From the NCBI GenBank assembly GCA_038405045.1, contig JBBZIV010000001.1:682001-746000 (forward strand): a stretch of DNA of 64,000 nucleotides, read 5' to 3'. This document shows positions 25,211 to 36,500 of the stretch, piece after piece (position 1 is the first letter of the stretch; every line of letters begins with the position of its first letter). The DNA is from Sporobacter sp038405045. Its GTDB lineage: Bacteria; Bacillota; Clostridia; Oscillospirales; Oscillospiraceae. Under the pieces are notes generated by a model. The model was not told the DNA's origin. It was given only the letters and a program-made list of their open reading frames with translations, and ran no database searches. Position numbers and translations under genes: made by a program.

Positions 25211-26137
25211 CTAAAGATCCTGAATGCCGGATAGTTTGACGAGTTGGGCCATGTCGTCATATTTATTCAAGGCGTAAAGATGAATACCGCTGACGCCAGC
25301 GGCGCGGTAGGCGTCAATGAGGGCGATCGTATAAGCGATGCCCGCTTCTTTAAAGGCGGCCTTTTTCGCCGCCACGGCTTGTTCGGATTCACCCGGTGCA
25401 AAGGGGTTTGGAAAAATCCAGTTCTTCGAAATAATTTCGCAAAGAGCCCGTGGCATCACGCAGCCGTTTCTGGACAGCGCCATATTGATCGTCGCTCCAG
25501 CGTCCAACACCGGCATAATACCCACGTCGACCGGCATGGTGATACCGGCCTTATCAATCAAATCGAGCCACCGGCGAAACTGGTCAATATCCCAACAGAG
25601 CTGTGTCATGATGAAGTCGGCGCCCTCATCCTGCTTCTGCTTTAAGAAACCGATATCCGCCTCTAAGCTGCGGCATTGAATGTGGCCTTCCGGAGAGCCC
25701 GCGACGGCAATCGTAAACCGGCCGCCAAATTCATTTCGGATGAACAAAACGAGCTCTGTCGCGTAGTGTAAATCACCCCCGGTGCCAGTCCAGCCGAAGG
25801 GCAGGTCGCCGCGCAGGGCAAGAATGTGGTCAATACCGTGGTCAAGGTACGTTTGAAGCTGGCTGCGGATCCCGTCCCGCGTGTTGCCGATGCAGGTAAA
25901 GTGCGTTATTGGTGTTGCTGCATTGGATTTTTTGACGGCGTCAAGCACCTCAAGATTCCTGCCAGCGTTTGTACCGCCTGCGCCATAGGTGCAGGATATA
26001 TAGTCCGGCTTGAGTGTATAAAGCTTTTCTAAAACGCCATTTTTGCCGATCAGCTTTGCCATACCCTCGTCCGTCTTTGGCGGAAACACTTCAAAGGAAA
26101 AGGCCGTGCGTCTTGCCATTGTATCACAAACAGTCAT
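25211..26137 (-). CDS. metF: Methylenetetrahydrofolate reductase
   Basis: 308 residues forming a flavin TIM barrel: FSFEVFPPKTDEG at the start, CTYGAGG, HFTCIGNTRD, LALRGDLP, GSPEGH and TQLCWDIDQF. It reduces methylene-THF to methyl-THF. It is the first gene of the operon metF-fhs-fchA-folD-methyltransferase-corrinoid protein. No MetV partner is visible. AAAGGAG lies 9 bases before the ATG, but inside a strongly folded leader whose outer stem pairs with the base just at the start codon, so translation is probably controlled. Confidence 0.93.
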   Translation of the reverse strand: MTVCDTMARRTAFSFEVFPPKTDEGMAKLIGKNGVLEKLYTLKPDYISCTYGAGGTNAGRNLEVLDAVKKSNAATPITHFTCIGNTRDGIRSQLQTYLDHGIDHILALRGDLPFGWTGTGGDLHYATELVLFIRNEFGGRFTIAVAGSPEGHIQCRSLEADIGFLKQKQDEGADFIMTQLCWDIDQFRRWLDLIDKAGITMPVDVGIMPVLDAGATINMALSRNGCVMPRALCEIISKNWIFPNPFAPGESEQAVAAKKAAFKEAGIAYTIALIDAYRAAGVSGIHLYALNKYDDMAQLVKLSGIQDL

Positions 26138-26207
26138 GTCGGTAACTCCTTTCAGGATAAAAAGCGTCTGAGTTGCGTCTTGGCCAAACGCTTTTTATGT
26201 ACCGACA
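26137..26207 (-). promoter_or_regulatory. Structured metF 5' leader, candidate cis-regulatory RNA
   Basis: On the minus strand the leader folds into two stacked perfect stems: outer 8 bp (26200-26207 with 26137-26144, reaching the A of the start codon) and inner 11 bp (26188-26198 with 26157-26167). The ribosome binding site lies in the 12-base internal loop (26145-26156). The 20-base apical loop contains TTGGCCAA and can form an alternative GCGT/ACGC pairing. It does not match the tetrahydrofolate riboswitch as I remember it. Confidence 0.5.
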
Positions 26208-26217
26208 AACCCAGATG

Positions 26218-26246
26218 ATTTTAACACCAAGAGGAGATTAAGTAAA
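26218..26246 (-). promoter_or_regulatory. Promoter of the metF operon
   Basis: On the minus strand, TTTACT (26246-26241), a 17-bp spacer and TAAAAT (26223-26218). Transcription would begin only a few bases before the structured leader. Confidence 0.6.
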
Positions 26247-26430
26247 TATAACAAAGTGCTAAATCGTATGTTTATTTGGTTATTAAATACAATAATCCAA
26301 AAAAGTCAGTCAAAAATACAAAAATTTCTGTATTTTAGAAAATGTCTTTGACGATTTGGTTTTCTAGCAGTACATAGCAGGGCGCACGGCGGGCGGCACA
26401 GATGCTGCCGTGCCGCCCGTCACTGTTCTT

Positions 26431-26898
26431 TTAAAGCTTGAATTCCGGCGGTGTTGTTTTGCTACCTTCTTGCATATCGTCTTCAGCGTCCCAGATGGTT
26501 TCCGAGACCGAAGATGTTTTTTGCGACGTGGCGATGTCGTTTTCGTCATCTTCTAAAACATCGTCCTCAATGTCGTCTATGTCAACGCCGCTGGCCTTCA
26601 GGTCGTCAATTTCCTTCTGCTTTTCGGCAATGACTAAAAGACATGCAGCAATGGCTGTGCAGCCAGGCTCAAAAGCCGGTTCAGGCGATGCGCCGTGCTG
26701 CTCAAAGTAAAGCTGGCCGAGTTCGCGGTAAAATCGGCGGATGTTGCCTTTTTCCAGCGCGATTTCCGTTGTCAGCTTTGTTGTACGGGCTAGCACCTTT
26801 GTTTTTTCCTCGGCAATTTTATAAAGTTCAACGGATTTGTCGGCAATTGTCTCCATCGTGTCCTTGGCAATCTGCTTGAGATCATCGAAATTTGTCAT
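26431..26898 (-). CDS. Hypothetical helical protein downstream of lgt
   Basis: About 155 residues, not recognised. The N-terminal ~70 residues are amphipathic helix (DDLKQIAKDTMETI through IALEKGN), then a second helical stretch (LLVIAEKQKEIDDLKASG). The tail is very acidic (DIDDIEDDVLEDDEND). No signal peptide or membrane segment; probably cytosolic, perhaps coiled coil. ATG at 26898 with AAGGAGG upstream. It starts 13 bases after the lgt stop, so it is in the lgt operon. No function is proposed. Confidence 0.75.
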   Translation of the reverse strand: MTNFDDLKQIAKDTMETIADKSVELYKIAEEKTKVLARTTKLTTEIALEKGNIRRFYRELGQLYFEQHGASPEPAFEPGCTAIAACLLVIAEKQKEIDDLKASGVDIDDIEDDVLEDDENDIATSQKTSSVSETIWDAEDDMQEGSKTTPPEFKL

Positions 26899-26911
26899 GA
26901 TTAAAACCTCC

Positions 26912-27865
26912 TTAAGTGTTTTGTCGGCTGTCACTTGTCTTCGTCTTTAAAGATGCTTTGCGGCTGTTTTTGGCTATTTTGTCCTGGGCGGCGTCTGCTT
27001 TCGGTTTGTCATCAGAATGCAATGTCTCTGAAACGGCGTTGACATAGAGCGGATGCCTCGGTGTTTTTCGAAGCTGATTGCGCACCAGGATGATAACGGC
27101 GGCGGCAACCGACAGCGCGGCGACAAGCTGTGAGACACGGATATCAGTGCCTTGAATATAGAGGCTGTCCGTCCGAAGACCCTCGATCATAAAGCGCCCC
27201 AGGCCGTACCATGCAGCGTAAAGCAGAAAAACCTGACCATCATATTTTCTGTATTTTTTTGAAAAAAGATGAATCAGGACAAAGCCGATGGCATTCCAAA
27301 GTGATTCATACAGGAAGGTTGGATGAACGTAAACCGTTCCGGCTGTTGTCGTCAAACCCATCTTCCACGGCAAATCCGTCAGACCGCCATAAGCTTCACG
27401 GTTTATAAAGTTGCCCCACCGGCCGACGGCCTGGCCAATTAAAAGACCGAGCGCACCGACGTCAAAGAGTACGCCGACAGGTATTTTTTTGACTTTGGAA
27501 TAAATCCAGACGCATAAAACGGCTGCAATGATGCCGCCGTAGACGGCAAGGCCGCCTTCACGGAACTTTAGGATGTTGAGCCATTTGCCTGGACCGAAAT
27601 AGTCTGAGGCGTTGAAGAGAATGTAGTACAGCCGGGCACCGACAATACCGGAGGGGACAGCCCAGATAAAAAGGTCTAATACGTCATCCTGCGTCAGGCC
27701 GAAATCATCGCGTCTTTTTAACACGTAGAGCGTCGCTAGAACAAATCCGGCGGCAATGAGAACGGCGTACCAATAAATCGCAAAACCAAACACCGTGAAA
27801 GCGCGCGGCGGGTTTAAAACAAAATGCTCACCGAAGATTGGAAACGAAATCGGAATCTCATGCAT
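26912..27865 (-). CDS. lgt: Prolipoprotein diacylglyceryl transferase
   Basis: About 317 residues, polytopic. The Lgt signature GRWGNFINREAYG is near the middle; TFLYESLWN and YGLGRFMIEGLRTD follow. It attaches diacylglycerol from phosphatidylglycerol to the lipobox Cys of prelipoproteins at the membrane. The ATG at 27865 follows AAAGGGTGG; a GTG three codons upstream is less likely. The last ~45 residues are a charged tail beyond the conserved domain. Confidence 0.95.
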   Translation of the reverse strand: MHEIPISFPIFGEHFVLNPPRAFTVFGFAIYWYAVLIAAGFVLATLYVLKRRDDFGLTQDDVLDLFIWAVPSGIVGARLYYILFNASDYFGPGKWLNILKFREGGLAVYGGIIAAVLCVWIYSKVKKIPVGVLFDVGALGLLIGQAVGRWGNFINREAYGGLTDLPWKMGLTTTAGTVYVHPTFLYESLWNAIGFVLIHLFSKKYRKYDGQVFLLYAAWYGLGRFMIEGLRTDSLYIQGTDIRVSQLVAALSVAAAVIILVRNQLRKTPRHPLYVNAVSETLHSDDKPKADAAQDKIAKNSRKASLKTKTSDSRQNT

Positions 27866-27906
27866 TGAAACCACCCTTTTATCGGCAATTTAAATCTGCC
27901 GATCTT

Positions 27907-29184
27907 TTATGCGTCGCCGCTCGGCAAAATAACGGACAGTGCCATTGCGTTCGGCGTGAGATTGTCACGGACAAAATTTGTCACGTCGTCCGGCGTGATC
28001 GCATTCAAAACCTCTGTTGCTTCAAAGGCGTCGTAGTTTCTGAAGTAGGCGTGAGCCATGTTGTAACAGACGGCGTCGAACGCGTTGAGCGCGCGAATCT
28101 GACGGCCGAGCGCGGCTTTTTTCTGCCGGTCGAACAGGTCCCTGTCACACCCGTTTTTGGCGATGGCGAGTGCTTCTTCTTTAACGGCCTCAAAAACCGT
28201 ATCGGGATCTTTGCTCTCGCCGCCAAGCATGGTATAAAAGGCACCGGCAGCCGCTTCATATGTTGCGGAAAAGCCGCTGTTGACGAGCCCCTGCTGATAC
28301 AGCCTGAGGTAAAGCGGGGAGGAGTGCCCCGCCAAAATGTCCAGCGCCAGATTGCCGATCAGCTCCTGCCGGAGATAGTCCGCCCCGTCTTTGACCGGCT
28401 TTGCTTTTGCACCGATGAGGAAAATCGGTATACTGACGGACATCTTTTTTTCCGCACGCCGATTTTCAGGCTCGGAAGATTCCGCCGGGCCGTAATCGCG
28501 GTTGGGGATTTCGCCCGCTTCTTTCGGCAATATCTTGCGCGCAAGCTCAAGAATGCGTTCCGGTTCAACATCCCCGGCGACGCAGAGAACCATGTTTGAC
28601 GGGTTATAAAAGACGGCGTGACAGTTATAAAGTGTGTCGGCCGTTATTTCAGCAATACTCTCAACAGTTCCGGCAACAGAGTCCCGCAGGGGGTTGTGGC
28701 GATAAAGGGCCTTCATCAGACCGTAGTAGACGGCATAATCCGGCTCGTCCTCCGTCATGCGGATCTCCTGCCCGATGATGCCCTGTTCCTTCTGGACGCT
28801 TTCAGGCGTGAAATAGGGGACAGAAACAAATTGGAGCAGTATTTCGAGGTTTTCTTCGAATTTATCAATGCTCTCAAAGAAATAAGCCGTTATGTCTGAC
28901 GACGTAAAGGCGTTGGGCGAGGCCCCGTTAGCCGAGAGATTCGCCAGTGCGTTGCCGTCTTCCGTATCAAACATTTTGTGCTCAAGAAAATGCGCAACGC
29001 CCATCGGCGTGTCAATCCACTGCCCGGCAAGCTGAAAGCGCCTGTCTGCTCCGCCGTAATCTGTTGCAAAAAAAGCATATTTTTTGTTATAGCCGCGTTT
29101 TGGGACGACGAAAACAGTCAGACCGTTTTCCAGCTTTTCCGTAAACACCTGCTCGCGGATGCGGTCATATCCTTTACTTTTCAT
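27907..29184 (-). CDS. yfmH: M16-family peptidase, YfmH type
   Basis: About 425 residues, M16 (pitrilysin-like) fold. The inverted zinc motif HFLEHKMF (HxxEH) near residue 66 and the downstream Glu region are intact, so this is the catalytic member. The type is annotated in Firmicutes as an EF-P 5-aminopentanol modification-associated protein and is paired with a non-catalytic partner, as here. It overlaps the yfmF-type gene by 11 bases. The ATG at 29184 is preferred over more distal in-frame starts within yfmF. Confidence 0.85.
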   Translation of the reverse strand: MKSKGYDRIREQVFTEKLENGLTVFVVPKRGYNKKYAFFATDYGGADRRFQLAGQWIDTPMGVAHFLEHKMFDTEDGNALANLSANGASPNAFTSSDITAYFFESIDKFEENLEILLQFVSVPYFTPESVQKEQGIIGQEIRMTEDEPDYAVYYGLMKALYRHNPLRDSVAGTVESIAEITADTLYNCHAVFYNPSNMVLCVAGDVEPERILELARKILPKEAGEIPNRDYGPAESSEPENRRAEKKMSVSIPIFLIGAKAKPVKDGADYLRQELIGNLALDILAGHSSPLYLRLYQQGLVNSGFSATYEAAAGAFYTMLGGESKDPDTVFEAVKEEALAIAKNGCDRDLFDRQKKAALGRQIRALNAFDAVCYNMAHAYFRNYDAFEATEVLNAITPDDVTNFVRDNLTPNAMALSVILPSGDA

Positions 29185-30478
29185 GGACAGCACCCCCTTT
29201 GCCAAGACCTGTGAGATAGTAGACTGTGTCGAGTTCAATCCCGGCAGCGACGGCGGCAACATCCTCGCGCGTCACGCCGTCGGCCAAGGCAGCCAGCTCG
29301 TCCGGCGTGCATTTGATCGATGCAACGGCCTGATCGAAAAAGAGTTCCTCCAGACCTGTCGGCTTGTCCATCGTGGATTTGACGGCCGTGATAACGGCCC
29401 GTTTGGCGGACAAGAGCTCCCAATCGCTGATGTCGCCTTTTTTGACGGCGTCGAGCTGCGCCAAAATTTCGCGCAGCGCCACATCAAACTTTGAAAACTC
29501 GACGCCGGAGGCAACGGCCATGACGCCCTTGTGCTTTTCAATGACGGAGCTTGCGTAATAACACAGTGATAGCTTCTCGCGAACGTTCATAAAAAGCTTT
29601 GAAGTGACAGACGCGCCGAAAACAGCATTAAAAACCTGCATCGCCGGATAGTCCGGCGCACGCATAACGCTGCCCAGCCGGAACCCGATGGCCAATTTAC
29701 CTTGGTTTACGTCAAACTCGTCAACAAACGACCGCGGCGCGCCGTCTGGCGCTGTCAGGACAACGTCTGTGCCGGTCTCGGCGATGGAGCCGGTTCGCGG
29801 CAGGGCGGACAGAGCGTTTAGAAGCGCCGCTTCAACGCGCGCGGGTTCATGTGCCCCAGCGTAAAAAACCTCTATGCGCGACGCGGCGATCAAGTTTTTA
29901 TAATGCTTCGTCAGCGACATAGGCGTGACGGCTTCCGCTTCTTTTTCGTCACCAAGGCGGCCGATACCGAACGCCTCACCAGCACACATCAGCGCATACA
30001 GGCGCTCGACAGAGTAAGCGCGTTTATCATTGATGAGTGATTTGATGTCGTCAATCAGGTTTTTCTTTTCGCTTTCCACGGCTTCCGCGGTCAACAGGCC
30101 GCCGTGCGTTTTCGGCGAGAGCAAGAGTTCCCCAAGCAGTGCCGATGCTTTTTCCAAAATATTTTCGCCTGGTTGCACAAAATCATCGTCAATAAAATCG
30201 GCGAGAAAGCCAATACAGTGCATTTCACCCTTTTTCCGCACCATCGGGATAACGCGCGCGCCGTACAGCGCGTCGAGATAATTGTTCACACGCGCCATAT
30301 CGGGCAGCGACGAGGTACCCTGCAGCAAGACGCGCGGCAGCAGTGCATTTTTCGCCGCCGTTTCGCTGTCAAGCTTTGTGATCAGGTTCATTGACAGACA
30401 GCACGTTTTAAACTTATCTGTTTTGACACATGTGAGTGTCACATCCGGCATTATTTGTTTTGCAATAACATCCTGCAT
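29174..30478 (-). CDS. yfmF: M16-family protein without catalytic motif, YfmF type
   Basis: About 434 residues with the M16 fold but no HxxEH: the corresponding region reads RVNNYLDALYGAR. It is the presumed regulatory subunit for the YfmH-type peptidase. GGAGG lies 6 bases before the ATG at 30478. The pair probably forms a heterodimeric protease. The link to EF-P modification comes from annotation practice in Firmicutes, not from this sequence. Confidence 0.82.
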   Translation of the reverse strand: MQDVIAKQIMPDVTLTCVKTDKFKTCCLSMNLITKLDSETAAKNALLPRVLLQGTSSLPDMARVNNYLDALYGARVIPMVRKKGEMHCIGFLADFIDDDFVQPGENILEKASALLGELLLSPKTHGGLLTAEAVESEKKNLIDDIKSLINDKRAYSVERLYALMCAGEAFGIGRLGDEKEAEAVTPMSLTKHYKNLIAASRIEVFYAGAHEPARVEAALLNALSALPRTGSIAETGTDVVLTAPDGAPRSFVDEFDVNQGKLAIGFRLGSVMRAPDYPAMQVFNAVFGASVTSKLFMNVREKLSLCYYASSVIEKHKGVMAVASGVEFSKFDVALREILAQLDAVKKGDISDWELLSAKRAVITAVKSTMDKPTGLEELFFDQAVASIKCTPDELAALADGVTREDVAAVAAGIELDTVYYLTGLGKGGAVHEK

Positions 30479-30540
30479 TGGCGGCCTCCGCTTCAAAATT
30501 CCCGGTCACGCGGGGATTTTTTGCTCCCTACGTTCCCTCA

Positions 30541-30569
30541 TAGTATACCTTATTCCATAAACTTTGGAA
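30541..30569 (-). promoter_or_regulatory. Weak promoter candidate for yfmF-yfmH
   Basis: On the minus strand, TATACT (30546-30541) with a poor -35 (TTTCCA) 17 bp upstream, in the short gap after the glucan synthase gene. Confidence 0.35.
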
Positions 30570-30579
30570 ATTGTTTTTT

Positions 30580-33500
30580 TCACTCTTTTTCCGACAGACA
30601 TTTTTCACTGGCTTTTTCGACGACGACACGTCCGTCACAGACCGCGTTGCCATTTAAGGTGACGGTTGTCTCGCCGCCATTTTTCACAGTAATGTGATAC
30701 GTTCCGGCATCTGTTTGCCAATCCGCTTCATAGCCATCCCACGAGGACGGCAAACGCGGCGCAACATGCAAAACGCCGCCGACAAGGTTTAAGCCGAGAA
30801 GGTTTTCCAAAGCAACGCGCTTAAACCATCCCGCCGCGCCCGTATACCACGTCCAACCGCCGCGGCCAATGTGGCCGGGAGCAGAGTAGACGTCGGCCGC
30901 CAGCACATACGGTTCTGTTCTGTAGACGTCAACCGGCCGCTCCTGCGGCAGCAATGCTTCCAAAACATCCCATCCCGCGTCAATCATACCGGACTGAAAA
31001 AGACCCATCGCAAGCCACACCGCACCATGTGTGTACTGACCGCCGTTTTCACGGAAGCCGGGGCTGTAGCCTTTAATATAGCCGGGCGTTGATCCGCCGT
31101 CGGCAAAGGGCGGGTCAAACAGGCGCACGACACTGTCTGGTTTATCATAAAGTTTTCGAACGGCGCTGGAGAGCGCCGTTTTCACCTTGTCCGGCTCGCC
31201 GCCGGCAAAAGCCGCAAAGCTCTGGGCAATCGAGTCGATCCGGCACTCCTCCGACGTGCAAGAGCCAAGCGGGGCTCCGTCGTCATAGTAACCGCGCAGG
31301 AACCAGTCGCCGTCCCAGGATGCGTTAGAGGCGGCACGGAGGGCATCTGCTGCCTCGGCAAAGCGTGCGGCTGTCCCGGAATCATTGTTATCCCGGCAGA
31401 GTGCGGCCATATTTTCAGCCGTCACACAGGCAAACCAGGAAAGCCAAACGCTTTCGCCAGAGCCGAGCGCGCCGACGAGATTCATGCCGTCGTTCCAGTC
31501 GCCGCTGCCGATTAGCAACAGTCCGTGCTGTCCTGTGCCGCGCGCCAGAACGAGATCAACAGCGCGGACGGCATGCGTATAAAGCGGCTCCTGAACAGGC
31601 GACAGCATGGGCTCTTCATACCGCTCCTGTTCATCTTCCGCCAACGGACTTGACCGGAGATAGGGGATCGGCACGCTCAAAATGTCTCGGTCGCCCGTTT
31701 TCTCAATATAAAGGCACAGCGTATATGGCAGCCAGAGCAGATCATCGCTGCACCGTGTGCGGACGCCCTTGTCGCCTGTAACGCCCTTGTTTTTGACAGG
31801 ATGCCACCAGTGCTGCACATCACCCGCCTCGTACTGATGTGCCGCCGCGCGCAGGAGATGCGCCCGGACGCGTGCGGGTACCTCGTCAATCAAGGCGCCG
31901 ACGTCCTGAAGCTGGTCACGAAAACCGAAAGCGCCGCCGCTTTGATACAGTGAGCTCCTTCCGAACACACGACAGGCAAGTGTCTGATACGTTGCCCAAC
32001 CGTTTAAATAGCGGTTGAGCGCGTCGCTCGGCGTTTTAACGGACATTTTTCCTGTGATGGACGCCCACCACGCGCGCGTTTTGTCAAGTGATGTGCTTGC
32101 TGCTGCGGGGTCTGTCAGCGCGTGGAGCGTTTCATCCTGATCGCAGCCTGTTACAAGGACAAGCGTTTGAACGGCTTTATACCGCGCAGCAATGCATGGC
32201 AGAAAACCGGCACCGGTCACGCCGTCATAAACGCCTGCCAGTGCGCTTATTTTCAGACAGGTAAAAGCGTCGGCCTTCACGTTTGCCGTGACGCGGAAAA
32301 CGGTATCGGGAAAGTCGTTGTTGTATGGGTTTCGCGCCGTGAAACCGTCGTCATCGTGCGTGGTGACAACGTAAACAGCGTTTTTTTCATCCGGTGCGAG
32401 AACAAGGTCTGTCTCATACGCAATGTTCATGTCGATCTCACGGTCGGCAGAAACGATGAAAATGCGTGCCGAGACATCCGGCGGGACGAATGCCGTCGTC
32501 GTATACAAAACGCCGTCGATTTCCTTTTTCCACGCTGCCCAGCCGAAGCCATACGTCACGGCACAGTCCGGCCCGTCGGGCGATGCGAAAAGCGAAACAG
32601 GCCCCGTCGCCGTTAACAGCGCGAGTTTTTCCGTACCAAGAGTCCTGAGACTGTCGTTTTGCCATTTATTTATTTTATTTTCACGCGCGTTTTCGTGCCA
32701 CAGATGGCCGGTTCCGGCATCCGTCGCCAGAAAGCCGAAGTGTTCGTTTGAAAGCATCTGGCTCCAGGCATTTTCCGGAAGTCGTCCCGAGAAGGTAACG
32801 CTGTTGTCGTCGTTATACGACCAGCCGAGTGCCGGGCGGTCTGACGCATCCGTCAGCCGAAGCGGCAGTGGGCGCACTGACTGACGCGCTTCACTTTTTT
32901 TCAGTTTTTCACCGGGTGCGATGACGCGCGACGAAACCGCGAGTACCGTCGATGCCGATGGGGCGGCGCTGTCGGCCAAATGAATCCCGCCGCGCGCGCT
33001 GACCTTAAAGTCGAGGCCTTTTGCCCGCAAAATATCAAGGATGCCCTCACGCAACCGGCTTCTGTAGTCACCGGCATCACGCAGGAGGAAAACAAGATCA
33101 AAAGCGGCAGCGTTTTCCGATAAAAAGCGGTGCGCCGTAATCAGCTCTTCCGCAGCGGGAAGATCACAGTCGGATGCCACGGACGCTGTGACGATGGGTA
33201 AATCACCGGATATGCCATACGCCCATAGCGCTTTCTGCCCGCTTTGAAGGGCGTCATAAGCTTGCCCGTCAAGACGCCTGTCAGCGGGTGGGTAGACGAG
33301 CGCCGGTAAAAGCGCCATTGCGTTTTCCAGCTGTTCCGATGTGAGAGACAGCCGACGTGCCGTTTCGTCCAAACGGGAATAAACCGCCGGGCTTTCCGCC
33401 GTGAGGATACGGTTGGCGGCGGATGCAGCTGCCATGTCTGTGGCGGCCGTCGTCAGCGCAAAGGCAACGCGGCAGGGCACATTTGGCTGCAGTGTCAGCT

Positions 33501-36500
33501 TCACCCGGACAAGAACGCAGGGGTCTAAAACGGCACCTTGAGAGCCGCCAGCCGGACGTCGCAGTGCCTGTTTGATCGCCAAAATCCCGCCGCGGCCCAG
33601 TGCTTTCTCGCGCGATGTGTCAAACGTAAACGGTGCCGAGACAGCGAGTGCCAGTGCGATACCGCGCCCTTTAGCACGGGGACGCCGCCGAACGACGATG
33701 GCGCCGTCAACCAGCGCTGATTCGAGCGACAGTTTAGAAAACGCGGGATGCGCCTCATAATCAGACTGTCGTGCCAAAATCGGCTCAAAATAACAAACGA
33801 GTTCCATATCGCGCGCGGCGCTTGACAGAACCTCCACAACGCGCTTTTCGCCCGCCTCGTTTTCGGGCACGGTAACGGTTACACTGCTGTGCAAGCTGGC
33901 GGTTTTGGCCGTCAGGCGGGATAATGCGCCACCAAGCTCGGCTTCGTAATGCACATTGGCGTCAAAAAAAGGCGCGGGAAGGAGGGAGACGATCTCGTCG
34001 CCGCAGCTTAAGAAGAACGCCATCCCAGCGTTTTCCCCGAACGATTCGTCCGATGTTTTCGTCAGGGTCACGCCATTCCACACAGAGCTTGTCTGACCCG
34101 TTTCTCCGCACAAAACCGTATACGCGCCGTTGCCGATCGGGGTGCAGCGCGGCTTTATTATATCGATACTGTCACTCGTAAACCGCCAGTGGGGGGAGGT
34201 GATGCGCGCCGGTTTTTCCGGCACATCGCGCGGCGGCTGGCGCAAAATAATACCACCGACGGGGACCTTTTCCTGCAAAAGCTCGGCAAAAGCAGCCATG
34301 CTGCGATTGCGCATAAAGCGTTTTTGCATCACGCCGTTTTTTAGCGCGTTGTCAAGCGCTATGAGGCTCATCCCGAGGTGATGCGCCATATATGTTTTGA
34401 CGATTTCAAAAGGCTTCGCGCGCATTCTGCTTGGTGTGAAATCCAGAGCTTCATAAAATCCATACCGCCCCTCGGCCCCAAGTTTGGACAGACGCCTGAG
34501 GTTTTTAACAGCCGACTTCTGAGCGACCGGCAGCGTGAGAAACGTCGCGTATGGGGCAATGACGCTCTCTCGTCCCATCCCGCGTTTAAGCGCAAGGCGC
34601 TGAACGCCGTGCGCCTTATAGCGGTAGGAAAGCGACTGGTCGAAGGCGTAAAAAGCGCTTTCCGACATGCCCCAAGGCATCTTTTTGGCGCGTTTTTTCT
34701 GGACATACAAGCAAAAACGTAGGCTCTCATCAATCAAAGCGTTTTCATAGCACGGGAGCAAAAGCTCTGGCATGAAGTATTCAAACATCGTCCCTGTCCA
34801 GGACGCCATGCCCCGATAACCGTCCTTGGCAACAAGCGAGCGGCCAAGACGCCGCCAGTGCTTGCGCGAGATGTCACCGCGGGCAATAGCAATATAGCTC
34901 GTCTGGCGGGCTTCAGACGCCAACAGGTCATACCAGCCCGCCGTCATTTCACCGGTCGAAATGTCGCGGCCTATGCGAAACAGCTGACGTTTTTCATCAA
35001 ATAAAACGTCGAAACGCATGGCTTTTTCGAGCCGGGCAGCCGTCTCAGCCAGCACCGGCTCGTTGAGCTCCAAAAGGCCCTCGCGCAAGGCGATCAGACA
35101 ACCGGCAAAGTTGCCGCTGTCAACGGTTGAAACATAGGCTGGCTGCAAAACAGAAAGCGTTTGCGTGTCGTACCAATTGTACAGATGCCCGTTCCACTTT
35201 GGCAGCTTGTCAATTGTTAAGAAAATATTTTTTATGACAGTAAGCGCCTTTTCAGGCTGGCAGACGCCGAGATCAACGGCGGCTAGTGCCGACAGGAGCG
35301 CTAGACCGATATTCGTGGGTGATGTTCGATGGGCCGTTCCGACGGCCGGCTGCTCCTGATAATTATCCGGCGGCAGAAAATGATCCTCCGCTGTCAGCAA
35401 ATCATCGAAAAAGCGCCAAATGTCACCGGCGCAGCGCGCCAGAAAGAGCTTGTCCTCAACAGGCAAGACATCTTTTTTCCTTGTGTCACGGCCAAGTGCT
35501 ATGACAAGTATTGGCGAGAGCGCCCAAATGACGCCGACGGCTGCCGCAGCCGGAAACGGCGTTAACAAAATCAACAGGATAGAGACAAGAACAGCGGGCC
35601 AGAGGCGTAAAATAACGGTATAAACTGTGTTTTTTGACTTTTTTTCCGTATCGGCGGCTGTCACCCAGCGCAGCAGATGGCGATGAGAAATGAGCATTCT
35701 GAAAAGCGCCGTCATAACAGCATGCAGGCAGACCCATGCTTCAAAAGGCAGCAGGACAAGTCGGATCAGCGTTTGCAGCAGCTGGCCGCCGAGCCCGCTG
35801 ATGATGGTGGTGTGATAGCGCACCCTGCCGGATCTTTTTTGAAATATCCCGGCAGCTGAGGCGATGATGAGATGCGAGACGACCGCCAAAACGGCAATCA
35901 GGGAAGCCCAGAGAAAATCCTTGTTGTCGAACAGCATGCCGATAACAACTGCCGCAAAGGAAAACACAGGTGTGAGACTCCGGCGGAGATTATCGGCAAT
36001 CTTCCACCGGTCAAGCTGGGACAGACTGTTTTTAACGCGCGTTCCGTCCGCCATTCTGACCTTGCCGAGCAACCATGGGAGAGACTGCCAATCGCCGCGC
36101 GTCCACCGGTGCATTCTGTCATAAAACGTCGTAACCTTGCCGGGAAAACCATCCGTCAACTCAATATCGCCGGCATAGACACACCGAAGGTAAGCGCCCT
36201 CAAGCAAATCATGGGACAAGACGGTGTTTTCTGGAAAGCGGTTGTCGAGGCAAGCCAGGTATGCCGCCACGTCAATAATACCTTTTCCGGCAAAGCTGCC
36301 TGTGCCGAAAAGATTTTGATATATGTCGCTTGTGATGCCGCCGTATGGGTCAATACCGCCCTGCCCGGCAAAAATACGTGTATAGTCTGTTTGATTGGCT
36401 GCCGCGAGGTCGACGGATATGCGCGGCTGAATCAGCCCGCAGCCGTGCGTGACGATGCCGCGAATTTCGTCAATTGTCGGTGTGTTGAGCGGATGCAGCA

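Noticed and set aside
26137..26207. Tetrahydrofolate riboswitch in front of metF
   Set aside because: The leader lacks the conserved THF-aptamer segments as I know them; reported as an unassigned structured leader instead.
26391..26420. GC hairpin downstream of the 155-residue gene
   Set aside because: Stable 10-bp stem but no T-run on the minus strand, so not called an intrinsic terminator.
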